This document shows, one piece after another, positions 42,707 through 50,899 of a DNA stretch of 64,000 bases. The stretch is from DASSBR01 sp035688265. GTDB taxonomy: Bacteria > Pseudomonadota > Gammaproteobacteria > Natronospirales > DASSBR01. The DNA lies in contig DASSNE010000034.1 of assembly GCA_035688265.1 (NCBI GenBank), positions 32,128 to 96,127 of the forward strand, given 5' to 3'. The notes under the pieces were generated by a model, which saw only the letters and a program-made list of their open reading frames with translations, was not told where the DNA came from and did no database searches. The position numbers and the translations under genes are program-made. Each line of letters starts with the position of its first letter. Positions within the stretch are counted from its first letter, which is position 1.

Positions 42707-44396
42707 CCGCCGCATGTTCCTGCTGGCCGCCCTCGGGCTGGTCGGCTACCTGATTTTCAACGCGTGGATGCAGGATTACGGCCAGGCACAGCGCCGGGCG
42801 GCGCCGACCCGGCCGGCGGTCACGCAGAACGCGCAGCCGGCGCCCGCCACGTCGAGCAGCCAGATGCCGGCCCCGGCGAGCGCGACACCGGCCGCGCCGA
42901 CCACGCAGCAGCCGCAGATCGCCGGCGCGACCAAGCTCGTCAATGGCCGGACGGTTCTCGTAACCACCGACGTGCTGCAGGTGAAAATCAATACCGCTGG
43001 CGGCGATCTGCGCGCGGTCGCCCTGCCGAAGTACCCGCAGACTGAAGCCAAGAACAGCCCGCCGGTCGAACTGCTGCATCCGGATCCAAGCCAGCGGCTG
43101 ATCCTGCAGACGGGACTCAACGGCGCCAGGCTGCCGAGCGATCAGGCGACCTTCACCGCTGCGGCCGGCGCCTATCACCTGCAGCCGGGCCAGGACACAC
43201 TCAAGGTGCCGCTGGTGTGGCGCCACGACGGCATCACCGTCATCAAGACCTATACCTTCCATCGCGGCAGCTACAAGGTCGACCTGACGTACCGGATCGC
43301 CAACGCCAGCGGCGCGCCGATCAGCGGCTCGACCTGGGCGCGCTTCCGCCGCCATGCGGTGCCGGTGTCGCACAACATGTTCAGCATTGCCGCGCGCACC
43401 TACAGCGGTCCGGCCCTGTTCAACGGCAACGACTACAACAAGCTCCAATACGACGACATCAAGGACAAGCCCGTCTCAAAGATCGCGACCGGCGGCTGGG
43501 TCGCGATGGTGAACCAGTACTTCGTCGCGGCGGTCATTCCGCCCGCCAAAATGAAGGTGCACTACTACGCGAAGGCGCTCGGCGGCGACCGCTACGTGAT
43601 CGGCGCGGTGCTGCCGAAATTCAGCGTCGCGCCCGGCCAGGAGTACCGGCGCCAGTCGCTGCTGTTCCTCGGGCCGAAGCTGCAGGACCGCCTGGCGTCG
43701 GTCGCGCCGGGCCTGCCGCGCACCGTCGATTACGGCAAGTTCACGATCATCGCCCAGCCGATGTTCAAGGTGCTGGAAGCGATCGAATCGGTGGTCGGCA
43801 ACTGGGGCTGGTCGATCCTGTTGCTGGTGTTCCTGATCCAGCTGGTGTTCTTCCCGCTGCAGCAGAAGGCCGGCCGCTCGACCGCGAAGATGCGCGAGTT
43901 CCAGCCGCGCATCAAGGCGATCCAGGAACGCTACAAGGACGACAAGCAGCGCCTCAGCCAGGCGATGATGGAGCTGTACAAGAAGGAAAAGATCAACCCG
44001 ATGGGCGGCTGCCTGCCGATGCTGCTGCAGGTGCCGCTCTACTTCGCGCTCTATTATGTGCTGCTCTATAGCGTCGAGCTGCGCCACGCGCCGTTCGTGT
44101 TCTGGCTGACCGACCTGTCGGCGCCGGATCCGCTTTACGTCCTGCCGATCCTCTACGGCATCGCCAACTTCGCGCAGATGCGCGTCAACCCGCAGCCGGC
44201 CGACAAGATGCAGGCGCGCATCATGATGGTCATGCCGCTCGGCGTAATGGCATTTTCATTCTTCATGCCGGCGGGCCTCGTGCTGTACTGGATCAGCAAC
44301 GCGGTGCTGCGCACGGCGCAGCAGTGGCACATCAACCGCACGCTGCATCTGCCCGGGCAGGCCAGGAAGAAGCCGGGGAAAATCAAGAAACGGTAG
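42699..44396 (+). CDS. yidC: Membrane protein insertase YidC
   Basis: 565 aa, the long Gram-negative form. N-terminal membrane helix (about residues 5-20), an Ala/Pro/Thr/Gln linker, a large periplasmic beta domain (about 75-350), then the conserved five-helix insertase core (about 355-545: VGNWGWSILLLVFLIQLVFFPL, NPMGGCLPMLLQVPLYFALYYVLL, ILYGIANFAQMRVNPQPAD) and a basic C-terminal tail that contacts ribosomes. It inserts and folds inner-membrane proteins with or without SecYEG. Confidence 0.98.
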   Translation: MDNRRMFLLAALGLVGYLIFNAWMQDYGQAQRRAAPTRPAVTQNAQPAPATSSSQMPAPASATPAAPTTQQPQIAGATKLVNGRTVLVTTDVLQVKINTAGGDLRAVALPKYPQTEAKNSPPVELLHPDPSQRLILQTGLNGARLPSDQATFTAAAGAYHLQPGQDTLKVPLVWRHDGITVIKTYTFHRGSYKVDLTYRIANASGAPISGSTWARFRRHAVPVSHNMFSIAARTYSGPALFNGNDYNKLQYDDIKDKPVSKIATGGWVAMVNQYFVAAVIPPAKMKVHYYAKALGGDRYVIGAVLPKFSVAPGQEYRRQSLLFLGPKLQDRLASVAPGLPRTVDYGKFTIIAQPMFKVLEAIESVVGNWGWSILLLVFLIQLVFFPLQQKAGRSTAKMREFQPRIKAIQERYKDDKQRLSQAMMELYKKEKINPMGGCLPMLLQVPLYFALYYVLLYSVELRHAPFVFWLTDLSAPDPLYVLPILYGIANFAQMRVNPQPADKMQARIMMVMPLGVMAFSFFMPAGLVLYWISNAVLRTAQQWHINRTLHLPGQARKKPGKIKKR

Positions 44397-44418
44397 CGCT
44401 CCCGTTGAGGATCCTCAT

Positions 44419-45765
44419 ATGGACGTGAATCAGGACACCATCGCCGCGGTGTCGACACCGCCGGGCCGCGGCGGCATCGGCATCGTCCGCGTCTCGGGTC
44501 CGAACAGCCCCGCGATTGCCGCGGCGCTGCTGGGCGAAATGCCGCGCGCCCACCGTGCCGTCCTGCGCGATTTCCGCGATGTCGACGGCAGTCTGATCGA
44601 TCGCGGCCTGGCGCTGTTCTTTCCCGCGCCGCATTCCTTCACCGGCGAAGACGTGCTCGAACTGCACGGCCACGGCTCGCCCGTCGTGCTCGACATGCTG
44701 CTGCTGCGTATCTTCAAACTCGGCGCGCGGCCGGCACGACCGGGCGAGTTCTCCGAGCGCGCCTTCCTGAACGACAAGCTCGATCTCGCCCAGGCCGAGG
44801 CGGTCGCCGACCTGATCGACAGCGGCACGCGTGAAGCCGCGCGTGCCGCGCTGCGCTCACTCGAAGGCGAGTTCTCGCACGCGATCGACGACCTGGTCGA
44901 GGCACTGACCGAGCTGCGCGTTCATGTCGAAGCGGCCATCGATTTCCCCGACGAGGAAGTGGACCTCCTCAGCGACGGCGCCATCGGCACGCGGCTGGAG
45001 GACGCCGCCGAGCAGCTGCGCAACGTCGAGGCCGGCGCCGCGCAGGGGCGACTGCTGCGCGACGGGATCACCGTCGTCATCGCCGGTCGGCCGAACGCCG
45101 GCAAGTCAAGCCTGCTCAATCGCCTGGCGCAGGCCGATGTCGCGATCGTCACGGATCAGCCCGGCACTACCCGCGACGTACTGGCGAGCACGATTCAGCT
45201 CGACGGCCTGCCGCTGACTATTTACGACACGGCGGGTCTGCGCCCCGGCGGCGACGCGATCGAACGCGAAGGCATGCGCCGGGCGCGGGCACGGCTCGAA
45301 TCGGCCGATCTGGTGCTGCTGGTGATCGACGACCTGTTCGGCGTCGATGCCGACGACACGTCGATTGCCGACGCGCTGCCTGCGGGCGTGCCGGTCTGCC
45401 GCGTTTACAACAAGATCGACCTGACCGGCCGCCCGCCCGGCCGTTGCGACGAAGATGCGCATCGCTGTGTCGCCATCTCGGCCGCAACCGGCGCCGGGTT
45501 CGATGCGCTGGCGACGCTGATCAAGGCCGTCGCCGGCTACCAGGGCGGCGGCCACAACTTCCTCGCCCGCCGTCGCCACCTCGACGCGCTGGCGCGCGCC
45601 GACGAGCACCTGGCGCGCGCGAGACAACACTACGAGGCGCGCAGCGGCGAACTGATTGCCGAAGAGCTGCGCCTTGCGCAGCAGGCGCTGGGAGAAATCA
45701 CCGGTGCGGTGACCAGCGAGGATTTGCTGGGCCGGATTTTCTCGAGTTTTTGTATCGGGAAGTAG
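44419..45765 (+). CDS. mnmE: tRNA modification GTPase MnmE
   Basis: 448 aa. With MnmG it installs the 5-carboxymethylaminomethyl group on wobble uridine 34. N-terminal folate-binding domain (DTIAAVSTPPGRGGIGIVRVSG, ELHGHGSPVVL), an inserted G domain (GRPNAGKSSLLN, DQPGTTRD, DTAGL, NKIDL) and the C-terminal FCIGK with the catalytic Cys. It follows yidC as usual, but mnmG is 5.1 kb further on, beyond a minus-strand block. Confidence 0.97.
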   Translation: MDVNQDTIAAVSTPPGRGGIGIVRVSGPNSPAIAAALLGEMPRAHRAVLRDFRDVDGSLIDRGLALFFPAPHSFTGEDVLELHGHGSPVVLDMLLLRIFKLGARPARPGEFSERAFLNDKLDLAQAEAVADLIDSGTREAARAALRSLEGEFSHAIDDLVEALTELRVHVEAAIDFPDEEVDLLSDGAIGTRLEDAAEQLRNVEAGAAQGRLLRDGITVVIAGRPNAGKSSLLNRLAQADVAIVTDQPGTTRDVLASTIQLDGLPLTIYDTAGLRPGGDAIEREGMRRARARLESADLVLLVIDDLFGVDADDTSIADALPAGVPVCRVYNKIDLTGRPPGRCDEDAHRCVAISAATGAGFDALATLIKAVAGYQGGGHNFLARRRHLDALARADEHLARARQHYEARSGELIAEELRLAQQALGEITGAVTSEDLLGRIFSSFCIGK

Positions 45766-45766
45766 A

Positions 45767-45866
45767 AGTCGCTAGTGGCTAGTCGCTAGTGGCTGGTCGA
45801 GAGGGGAGCGATTCTAAAATTACTAGCGACTAGCGACTAGCGACTACCGACTCAGCACTAGCGACT
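45767..45866. repeat. Inverted clusters of CTAGTCG-type heptamers
   Basis: Between convergent mnmE and the ABC permease gene, a plus-oriented cluster (45767-45802: AGTCGCTAGTGGCTAGTCG and further units) faces an inverted cluster (45820-45866: ACTAGCGACTAGCGACTAGC and further units) around about 17 bp. The CTAGTCG unit is the same as in the array at 3753-3780. The two clusters can pair into a long imperfect hairpin and probably act as a bidirectional transcript end. Confidence 0.8.
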
Positions 45867-45869
45867 CTT

Positions 45870-47045
45870 TCAGACCAAGAGCCGCTCCCGCCGATAAAGC
45901 CGCATGGCATACGCCGCGAGAACCCCGGCGACCACCAGCGTACTCACGATCGACAAGGCGAAAAACCCGCCATCGATCGGGTTGCCTTTCATCACCGTCA
46001 TAATCAGCAAGTCCTGGCTCAGGCTCGGGATCAGCATCATCCACCACTGCGAATGCACCGGGTGAACGGCGACGAAAATCAGCGGCAGCACCGGGACGAT
46101 CAGCGCGACGGACATCCACGCCTGGGCTTCCTTGAACGATCGCGAGAACGCGGCAATCACCGTCAGCCCGGCGGCGCCCAGGAAAACGAACGGCACGCAC
46201 ACCGCAAAAATCCACATCGCCTCGTACGCGCCGAAGTTGAGCTGCATGCCGAGTTCGGCCGCCGGCACGGTCGGAATGGCGACGCCGAATGCCGCCACCG
46301 CGATCGCCAGCGCGCACACCGAGTAGAACGCGGTCGCGCAAAGTTTGCCGAGCATCAGCGAAGGCCGTGAGGCCGCAGTGCCGAGCAACGGTTCAAGCGA
46401 ACCGCGCTCGCGCTCGCCGGCCGTCGTGTCGATGGCGAGATAAAAGCCGCCCATCAGCGTCGCGAACAGGCAGAAGTACGGCACCATGCCCATCAGCATC
46501 GCGCCGCGCGCGGTGGGTGTCGAGACGTCCTGATCGACGATCGCCAGCGGATGCGTGGCGCTCGGATTCACGCCACGCGCCAGCAGCCGGAGCGAAGCGA
46601 GCTGCGAGCTGTATGCGTTGAGGAGCGCCTTCACGCGCCGCACCGGCGCCGCGCCGCTCTGGCTCGCCGCGTCCAGCACGACCTCGACTTCAGCCGGCCG
46701 GCCGGCGACAAAATCCTTCGGGTACGACGCCGGAATCTTCAGCACGACGTCGGCCATGCCGGCCTTGACGGCTGCCGCCGGGTCGTCAGGCGCCGGCTTG
46801 ATGTTGGCATGGTGGGAGCGCAAAAACGCGATCAGGTTGGGCGCGTATTGGGCGCCCGCGACCGGCAGGTCGAGCGCCTTCGTGGCCGAACCCAGGTTCA
46901 TGCTGATCACCGCGTTCATCATGCCCGCGAAGATGATCGGCCCGAGCAGCGGCCCGAACAGGAACACCCGAAACAGCGTGCGCCGGTCGCGGGCGTTATC
47001 GCGCGTCTCCTTGCGGAATACCGTAGCGACTGCATGCAAGTTCAT
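45870..47045 (-). CDS. ABC-2 type transporter permease (NatB-like)
   Basis: 391 aa. N-terminal helix after a short cytoplasmic start containing VFRKETRDNARDRRT, a large extracytoplasmic loop (about residues 55-175), then five or more membrane helices (about 185-385) with the ABC-2 signature region AGERERGSLEPLLGTAASRPSLMLGKL. This architecture is that of NatB/CcmB-like exporters (Na+ or drug efflux); substrate unknown. Its start overlaps the stop of the ATPase gene by 1 bp, so the two form one exporter. Confidence 0.87.
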   Translation of the reverse strand: MNLHAVATVFRKETRDNARDRRTLFRVFLFGPLLGPIIFAGMMNAVISMNLGSATKALDLPVAGAQYAPNLIAFLRSHHANIKPAPDDPAAAVKAGMADVVLKIPASYPKDFVAGRPAEVEVVLDAASQSGAAPVRRVKALLNAYSSQLASLRLLARGVNPSATHPLAIVDQDVSTPTARGAMLMGMVPYFCLFATLMGGFYLAIDTTAGERERGSLEPLLGTAASRPSLMLGKLCATAFYSVCALAIAVAAFGVAIPTVPAAELGMQLNFGAYEAMWIFAVCVPFVFLGAAGLTVIAAFSRSFKEAQAWMSVALIVPVLPLIFVAVHPVHSQWWMMLIPSLSQDLLIMTVMKGNPIDGGFFALSIVSTLVVAGVLAAYAMRLYRRERLLV

Positions 47046-47773
47046 CAGTGGCCCTCCGCCCGCGCAATGATTTTGACGAAGGCTTCTTCCAGGTCGGATT
47101 CGCCGGTTTCCGCGCGCAAGTCGTCCGGCGAGCCCTGCGCCGCCGGCCGCCCGTTATGGATCACGACAATGTCGTCGCACAGTGCCGCGACCTCCTGCAT
47201 CACGTGACTCGAGAACAACACGCAGCGGCCTTCGGCGCGCAGCGCGCGAATCACATCGCGCAGCGCGCGCGTCGCCATCACGTCAAGACCATTGGTGGGC
47301 TCGTCGAGCACCACGTTGCGCGGGTCGTGGATCAGCGCGCGCGCCAGCGCAATCTTCATCTTCTGGCCGTGCGAAAAACCTTCGGTGCGCCGATCGATGA
47401 AACCGCCAATGTCCAGCGTCCGCACCAGCGTATCGATGCGCGCGTCGAGTTCCGCATCGGCCAAACCGTTCAGCTCGCCGAAATAGCGAATGTTTTCGCG
47501 CCCGGTGAGCCGCCCGTACAAGCCGTGTGAGTGCGGCAGCACACCGAGACGTCGCCGCGCCCGTTCGGGTTCTGCGCGCACATCGACACCGTCGATGCGG
47601 ACCGTGCCGCTGTCGGCGCGCAGTACCGTCGCGATCGTACGCAGCGTTGTCGACTTGCCGGCCCCGTTTTCGCCGAGCAGACCGGTGATGCGGCCGTCGG
47701 GCGCGGTAAAACTCACGCCGTCCACGGCGATCACATCCTTGAAACGCTTGCTGATGGCGTCGACTTCAATCAT
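47045..47773 (-). CDS. ABC transporter ATP-binding protein (NatA-like)
   Basis: 242 aa from ATG 47773; the longer upstream frame reads through another gene and is discarded. Walker A GENGAGKST (about residues 34-42), the Q-loop region VLPHSHGLYGRLTGREN (no canonical Gln), signature FSHGQKMKIALARAL (in place of LSGGQ), Walker B NVVLDEPTNGLD and H-loop SSHVMQE. It energises the permease encoded next to it. The 4-bp overlap with the upstream hydrolase gene suggests one operon. Confidence 0.9.
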   Translation of the reverse strand: MIEVDAISKRFKDVIAVDGVSFTAPDGRITGLLGENGAGKSTTLRTIATVLRADSGTVRIDGVDVRAEPERARRRLGVLPHSHGLYGRLTGRENIRYFGELNGLADAELDARIDTLVRTLDIGGFIDRRTEGFSHGQKMKIALARALIHDPRNVVLDEPTNGLDVMATRALRDVIRALRAEGRCVLFSSHVMQEVAALCDDIVVIHNGRPAAQGSPDDLRAETGESDLEEAFVKIIARAEGH

Positions 47774-49254
47774 GGCGCCGGACCGGTGAAGCTCAGGAAA
47801 AAAGGCGCCGGACGAATGCGCTTGACGCACTTGGTATCGAGATGCCTGACCGACGCCGTCCTGACGAACGCCGCCATCACGCGCGGCAGGCAGCCGCGAA
47901 ACGCGTTGCCGTGACCCTGGCCGGACACGACAATCGACAGGCTGTTCGGCAAGGTCTTCGCGGCGTGCGCTGCGTTCTTCGGCGGCGTGATCGGATCGTC
48001 GGAGCCGGACAGCAGCAGCACCGGCTTGTCGGACTTCACCGGCTGCTTGAAATGCGGCCGGATCACGCCGCGCGGCCAGACGCTGCACGCGGTATGCAGC
48101 GCGCCCAACGTCTCGGTGCCGGTCCAGGTGTCGCGCGCCGCGGTCTTTTGAAGCGCCGCCGGCCCGTAAAACGGCACATCCTCGGTGCATAGCACGGACA
48201 GATACATGCCCTGGCTCAACGAGCGCGCAAGGTCGCTGTTAATCATGCTGACGAGGCCCGCAAGCGGAGCGAGATAACCGTCCGCACCCTTGTGAATCAG
48301 CAGCGGCAGCAGCGACACCGTCTCCGAAGTGTAGGTCAGCAGCCGGATGCCGTTCGCGAACCCGTTCTGCGTCAGCGTCAACGGCTGCGGCACGCCGGTC
48401 AGCGGGTCCGGCACGGTCAGCTTCGCCGGCTGCCGGCGCAGGCGCTGGTTGAGCCGCTGAAAGTCCGCCGGCAGATCGGGAAAATGCTGCGCGCATACCT
48501 TGTCGCCGGCACAGCGCTTGAAGATATTGTCGAGCGCGCGCTCCGCGTTCATCGACACCTGCGGGCCGAGCGCGAGATCGGCCGGCACTACGCCGTCGAG
48601 GATTACCGAGCGCACGTGCCGACCGTAGTAGCGCAGATATTCGAGCGCGACGCGCGTGCCGTAGGAGATGCCGTAGACGTTGATCTGCTCCGCGCCGAGC
48701 GCCTGGCGCACTGCGTCGAGATCCGCGACCGCAACCGACGTGGTGTAGTAGCGCGGGTCGCCCGACAACTGCTTCAGGCACGCCGCAACCAGCGCCTTGC
48801 GCTCGGCCGGGCTCGGCTGGCCGAGTTGCGAAGCTGCCCCGCTTTGCTCCGGACAATCGAGCGAATTCGACTTGCCCGTGCCGCGCTGATCGACCAGCAC
48901 GATATCGCGATGTTTGCGAATGACGGCAAACGCGCCCGGCTCGCTGAAAAAGCCGTCGACCGCGCTCTGTCCCGGGCCGCCCGCGATGAAGAACAATGGA
49001 TCGGTCGCGGGCTCGGCGGCGAGCGCCGGCACCACCGCGACAAACAGCTTGATTCGCTTGCCATCCGGCTGCGCGCGATTCTCCGGTACGGCGAGCGTGC
49101 CGCAACGCGCCTTGTCGGACTGGATGCCGTTCGGCCCACGGATCACGCAGCTATGAAACGCGATGCCGTTGCCCGGCGTCGCCGGCGCGGCACTGGCGCC
49201 GGCCGCAAACAACAATCCGGCGCACAGCACGCCGGTACAAAGGAGCTTGTTCAA
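47770..49254 (-). CDS. Exported alpha/beta hydrolase with TAP-like C-terminal domain
   Basis: 494 aa from a TTG at 49254, 4 nt after the stop of the preceding hydrolase gene; the start is chosen because it gives a clean signal peptide (LNKLLCTGVLCAGLLFAAGASAA). Fold: HGG-like FFIAGGPGQSA oxyanion loop, LVDQRGTGKSN, nucleophile Ser in YGISYGTRVALEYLRYYG, catalytic Asp in LLLSGSDDPITPP and His in GQGHGNA. The family includes tripeptidyl and proline aminopeptidases. Probably a periplasmic peptidase or esterase; the substrate is not evident. Paired cysteines (CVIRG..., CGTLAV, C in LDCPE, VC, CTED, CSVWP) fit an exported protein. Confidence 0.85.
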   Translation of the reverse strand: MNKLLCTGVLCAGLLFAAGASAAPATPGNGIAFHSCVIRGPNGIQSDKARCGTLAVPENRAQPDGKRIKLFVAVVPALAAEPATDPLFFIAGGPGQSAVDGFFSEPGAFAVIRKHRDIVLVDQRGTGKSNSLDCPEQSGAASQLGQPSPAERKALVAACLKQLSGDPRYYTTSVAVADLDAVRQALGAEQINVYGISYGTRVALEYLRYYGRHVRSVILDGVVPADLALGPQVSMNAERALDNIFKRCAGDKVCAQHFPDLPADFQRLNQRLRRQPAKLTVPDPLTGVPQPLTLTQNGFANGIRLLTYTSETVSLLPLLIHKGADGYLAPLAGLVSMINSDLARSLSQGMYLSVLCTEDVPFYGPAALQKTAARDTWTGTETLGALHTACSVWPRGVIRPHFKQPVKSDKPVLLLSGSDDPITPPKNAAHAAKTLPNSLSIVVSGQGHGNAFRGCLPRVMAAFVRTASVRHLDTKCVKRIRPAPFFLSFTGPAP

Positions 49255-49258
49255 TGCT

Positions 49259-50173
49259 CTACAACTTCCCCAGAAATGCCGCGACAGCGTGGCGGAACTT
49301 CGCCGGCTGGTCAAGCATCACGAAATGCCGCGACGGCGCGATCGAGATGACCTTGGCGTGCGGCGCGCCGTTCAGCAGTCGCTCGTAAAACCCAATGATC
49401 ATGGCCTGGCTCAAGGGCGGTCGGCCGCCAACTGCCTTGGCGTAATCCGGCTTGTAATAGGGCGCGATTTCGAGCAGCGGTACGTGGATTTTGTCGAGAT
49501 CGGGGCGATAGTCGGCACTCGCGTCTCCGACCAGGTAATTCGCCGTCGCCGCCGGATCGCTGCGGGCCTGCAACTGGCCATACTTTTCAGCCTTCGCCGG
49601 GTCGATCACTCCGACTCGTTTCATGAAGCCGATCTGCTGCGCCTTGAACTGCGCCGGCGTCGCGTGCGCTATCGCGTCACCCGCGCGCTGCGCCGCCGCC
49701 TGGCGCTGCTGGTCGGTCATCCGCGCGAACATCGGAAACACTGGCAGGCCGTCCGCGGCGATCACGCCGCCGAGCAGATCGGAATGCTCCTCGGCAAAGC
49801 GGATCGCGAGCGTGCCGCCGAGACTGTGGCCGATCAGCACCGGCTTGTCGATGTGGTGCTGCCGAATCAGCTTGAGCAGCGAGGCATCGGCGGCGTCGAA
49901 CAGGTTGCCCGCGTCCCTGGGCGCGGGCGTGCCATCGAAGCCCGCCAGCGTCAGCGCATAAATCACGTGATCGTGCTTGAAGTGCGCGATCGTCTCTTTC
50001 CAGACCCAGGCGCCGCTGCCGAGCCCGGGAATCAGAATCAGCGGCCGGCCGTGGCTGCCGTATTGATCGACGTGCAGCGTGCCGACGGTGTAAGTCTTTG
50101 GCGTCGGCGCAGCCATCGCCGCCGCCGACAACGCCAGCAGGCCGATGACAAACAGACGTTTAATTTTTTTCAC
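49259..50173 (-). CDS. Exported alpha/beta-fold hydrolase
   Basis: 304 aa from a GTG at 50173 behind GGAGAAA; longer in-frame starts would run through the regulator gene. A signal peptide (KKIKRLFVIGLLALSAAAMAA) precedes the hydrolase core: ILIPGLGSGAWVWKE, the nucleophile elbow VLIGHSLGGTLAIRF, and the C-terminal His in SRHFVMLDQP. Looks like a small esterase or lactonase of the periplasm. The 4-bp overlap with the XRE gene and 4-nt gap to the next hydrolase place it in the same operon. Confidence 0.85.
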   Translation of the reverse strand: MKKIKRLFVIGLLALSAAAMAAPTPKTYTVGTLHVDQYGSHGRPLILIPGLGSGAWVWKETIAHFKHDHVIYALTLAGFDGTPAPRDAGNLFDAADASLLKLIRQHHIDKPVLIGHSLGGTLAIRFAEEHSDLLGGVIAADGLPVFPMFARMTDQQRQAAAQRAGDAIAHATPAQFKAQQIGFMKRVGVIDPAKAEKYGQLQARSDPAATANYLVGDASADYRPDLDKIHVPLLEIAPYYKPDYAKAVGGRPPLSQAMIIGFYERLLNGAPHAKVISIAPSRHFVMLDQPAKFRHAVAAFLGKL

Positions 50174-50385
50174 GACGCTTTCTCCTCGATTCCGGATTCC
50201 GGACAGAAAATGTCTTCGATCTGCAGGTTGAACAGCCGCGCCATGCTGAACGCCAGCGGCAGGCTCGGGTCGTATTTCTCCGTTTCGATCGCGTTGATCG
50301 TCTGCCGCGACACGTTCAGCCGGGCGGCCAGTTCCGCCTGCGTCCAGCGCCGTTCGGCGCGCAACACGTGCAGCCGGTTTCTCAA
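50170..50385 (-). CDS. XRE-family transcriptional regulator (short HTH_3 protein)
   Basis: 71 aa from a TTG at 50385 that overlaps the TGA of the upstream membrane-protein gene. Almost the whole protein is one helix-turn-helix domain: RNRLHVLRAERRWTQAELAARLNVSRQTINAIETEKYDPSLPLAFSMARLF, with the recognition helix around SRQTINAIE, then NLQIEDIF. This compact family is typically paired with a small membrane protein, as here, and often represses its own operon. Candidate operators lie at 50814-50838. Confidence 0.88.
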   Translation of the reverse strand: MRNRLHVLRAERRWTQAELAARLNVSRQTINAIETEKYDPSLPLAFSMARLFNLQIEDIFCPESGIEEKAS

Positions 50386-50789
50386 CGGTAATGCCGCCGG
50401 AGCACCAGCGAGGCCACCGCCCAGATAAAGCCGATGCTGACCCAGGCCCACCACGCCGGCAGGTGCGGAAAGCCGGCATCGCCTTCGAGAAAAGAGTAGG
50501 TCAAACCGAAAAAGGCGGTGCCGCCGGCCGCGATCGCGAGCGACTCGGTATGAATGCGCCGTTGCAGCTCGTCGACGCTCGTGATGTGGCGGAACGACGA
50601 CCAGATCACCAGCACAATCGGTACGACCGGCGCGAGCGCCAGTGCGATTCGCGCCGCAGCCGGCGGTTCCTGCTTGAGGAATTCGATCGAGCCGACCAGC
50701 ACGATCGCATACAGCACCAGGCTCACGCTCAGTTCGATCTTGTGCCGGCGTTCAACCTGCGCCGGCGACAGGCGGGATTTCGCGTTCAT
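50382..50789 (-). CDS. Small four-helix membrane protein paired with the XRE regulator
   Basis: 135 aa. Hydrophobic segments at about residues 20-38, 46-64, 85-103 and 112-129. The loop SSFRHITSVDELQRRIHTESLAIAAG recurs in small membrane proteins that are co-encoded with short XRE regulators. Function unknown; it might sense membrane state and influence the regulator, but that is inference. It is the first gene of the minus-strand operon and its ATG is only a few nucleotides from the predicted transcription start. Confidence 0.8.
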   Translation of the reverse strand: MNAKSRLSPAQVERRHKIELSVSLVLYAIVLVGSIEFLKQEPPAAARIALALAPVVPIVLVIWSSFRHITSVDELQRRIHTESLAIAAGGTAFFGLTYSFLEGDAGFPHLPAWWAWVSIGFIWAVASLVLRRHYR

Positions 50790-50799
50790 GGGGGAGGAA

Positions 50800-50838
50800 T
50801 GTATAGAAGCCGAGACAAAGTGTCAAGCGTACTAGACA
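50800..50838 (-). promoter_or_regulatory. Promoter with palindromic operator for the XRE operon
   Basis: On the minus strand a perfect -35 TTGACA (complement of 50821-50826) and a -10 TATACA (complement of 50800-50805) with a short 15-bp spacer (or TACATT with 17 bp). The -35 lies within the inverted repeat TGTCAAG CGTA CTAGACA (50821-50838), and a second dyad GACA AAG TGTC covers 50814-50824. The likely start of transcription is within about 4 nt of the ATG at 50789, so the mRNA would be nearly leaderless. Confidence 0.55.
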
Positions 50839-50899
50839 AACAGCCGCAGTATCTTGACATCGTCCCCGTGCGCACGGCGCGAAACGTTAAAATTGGAGG

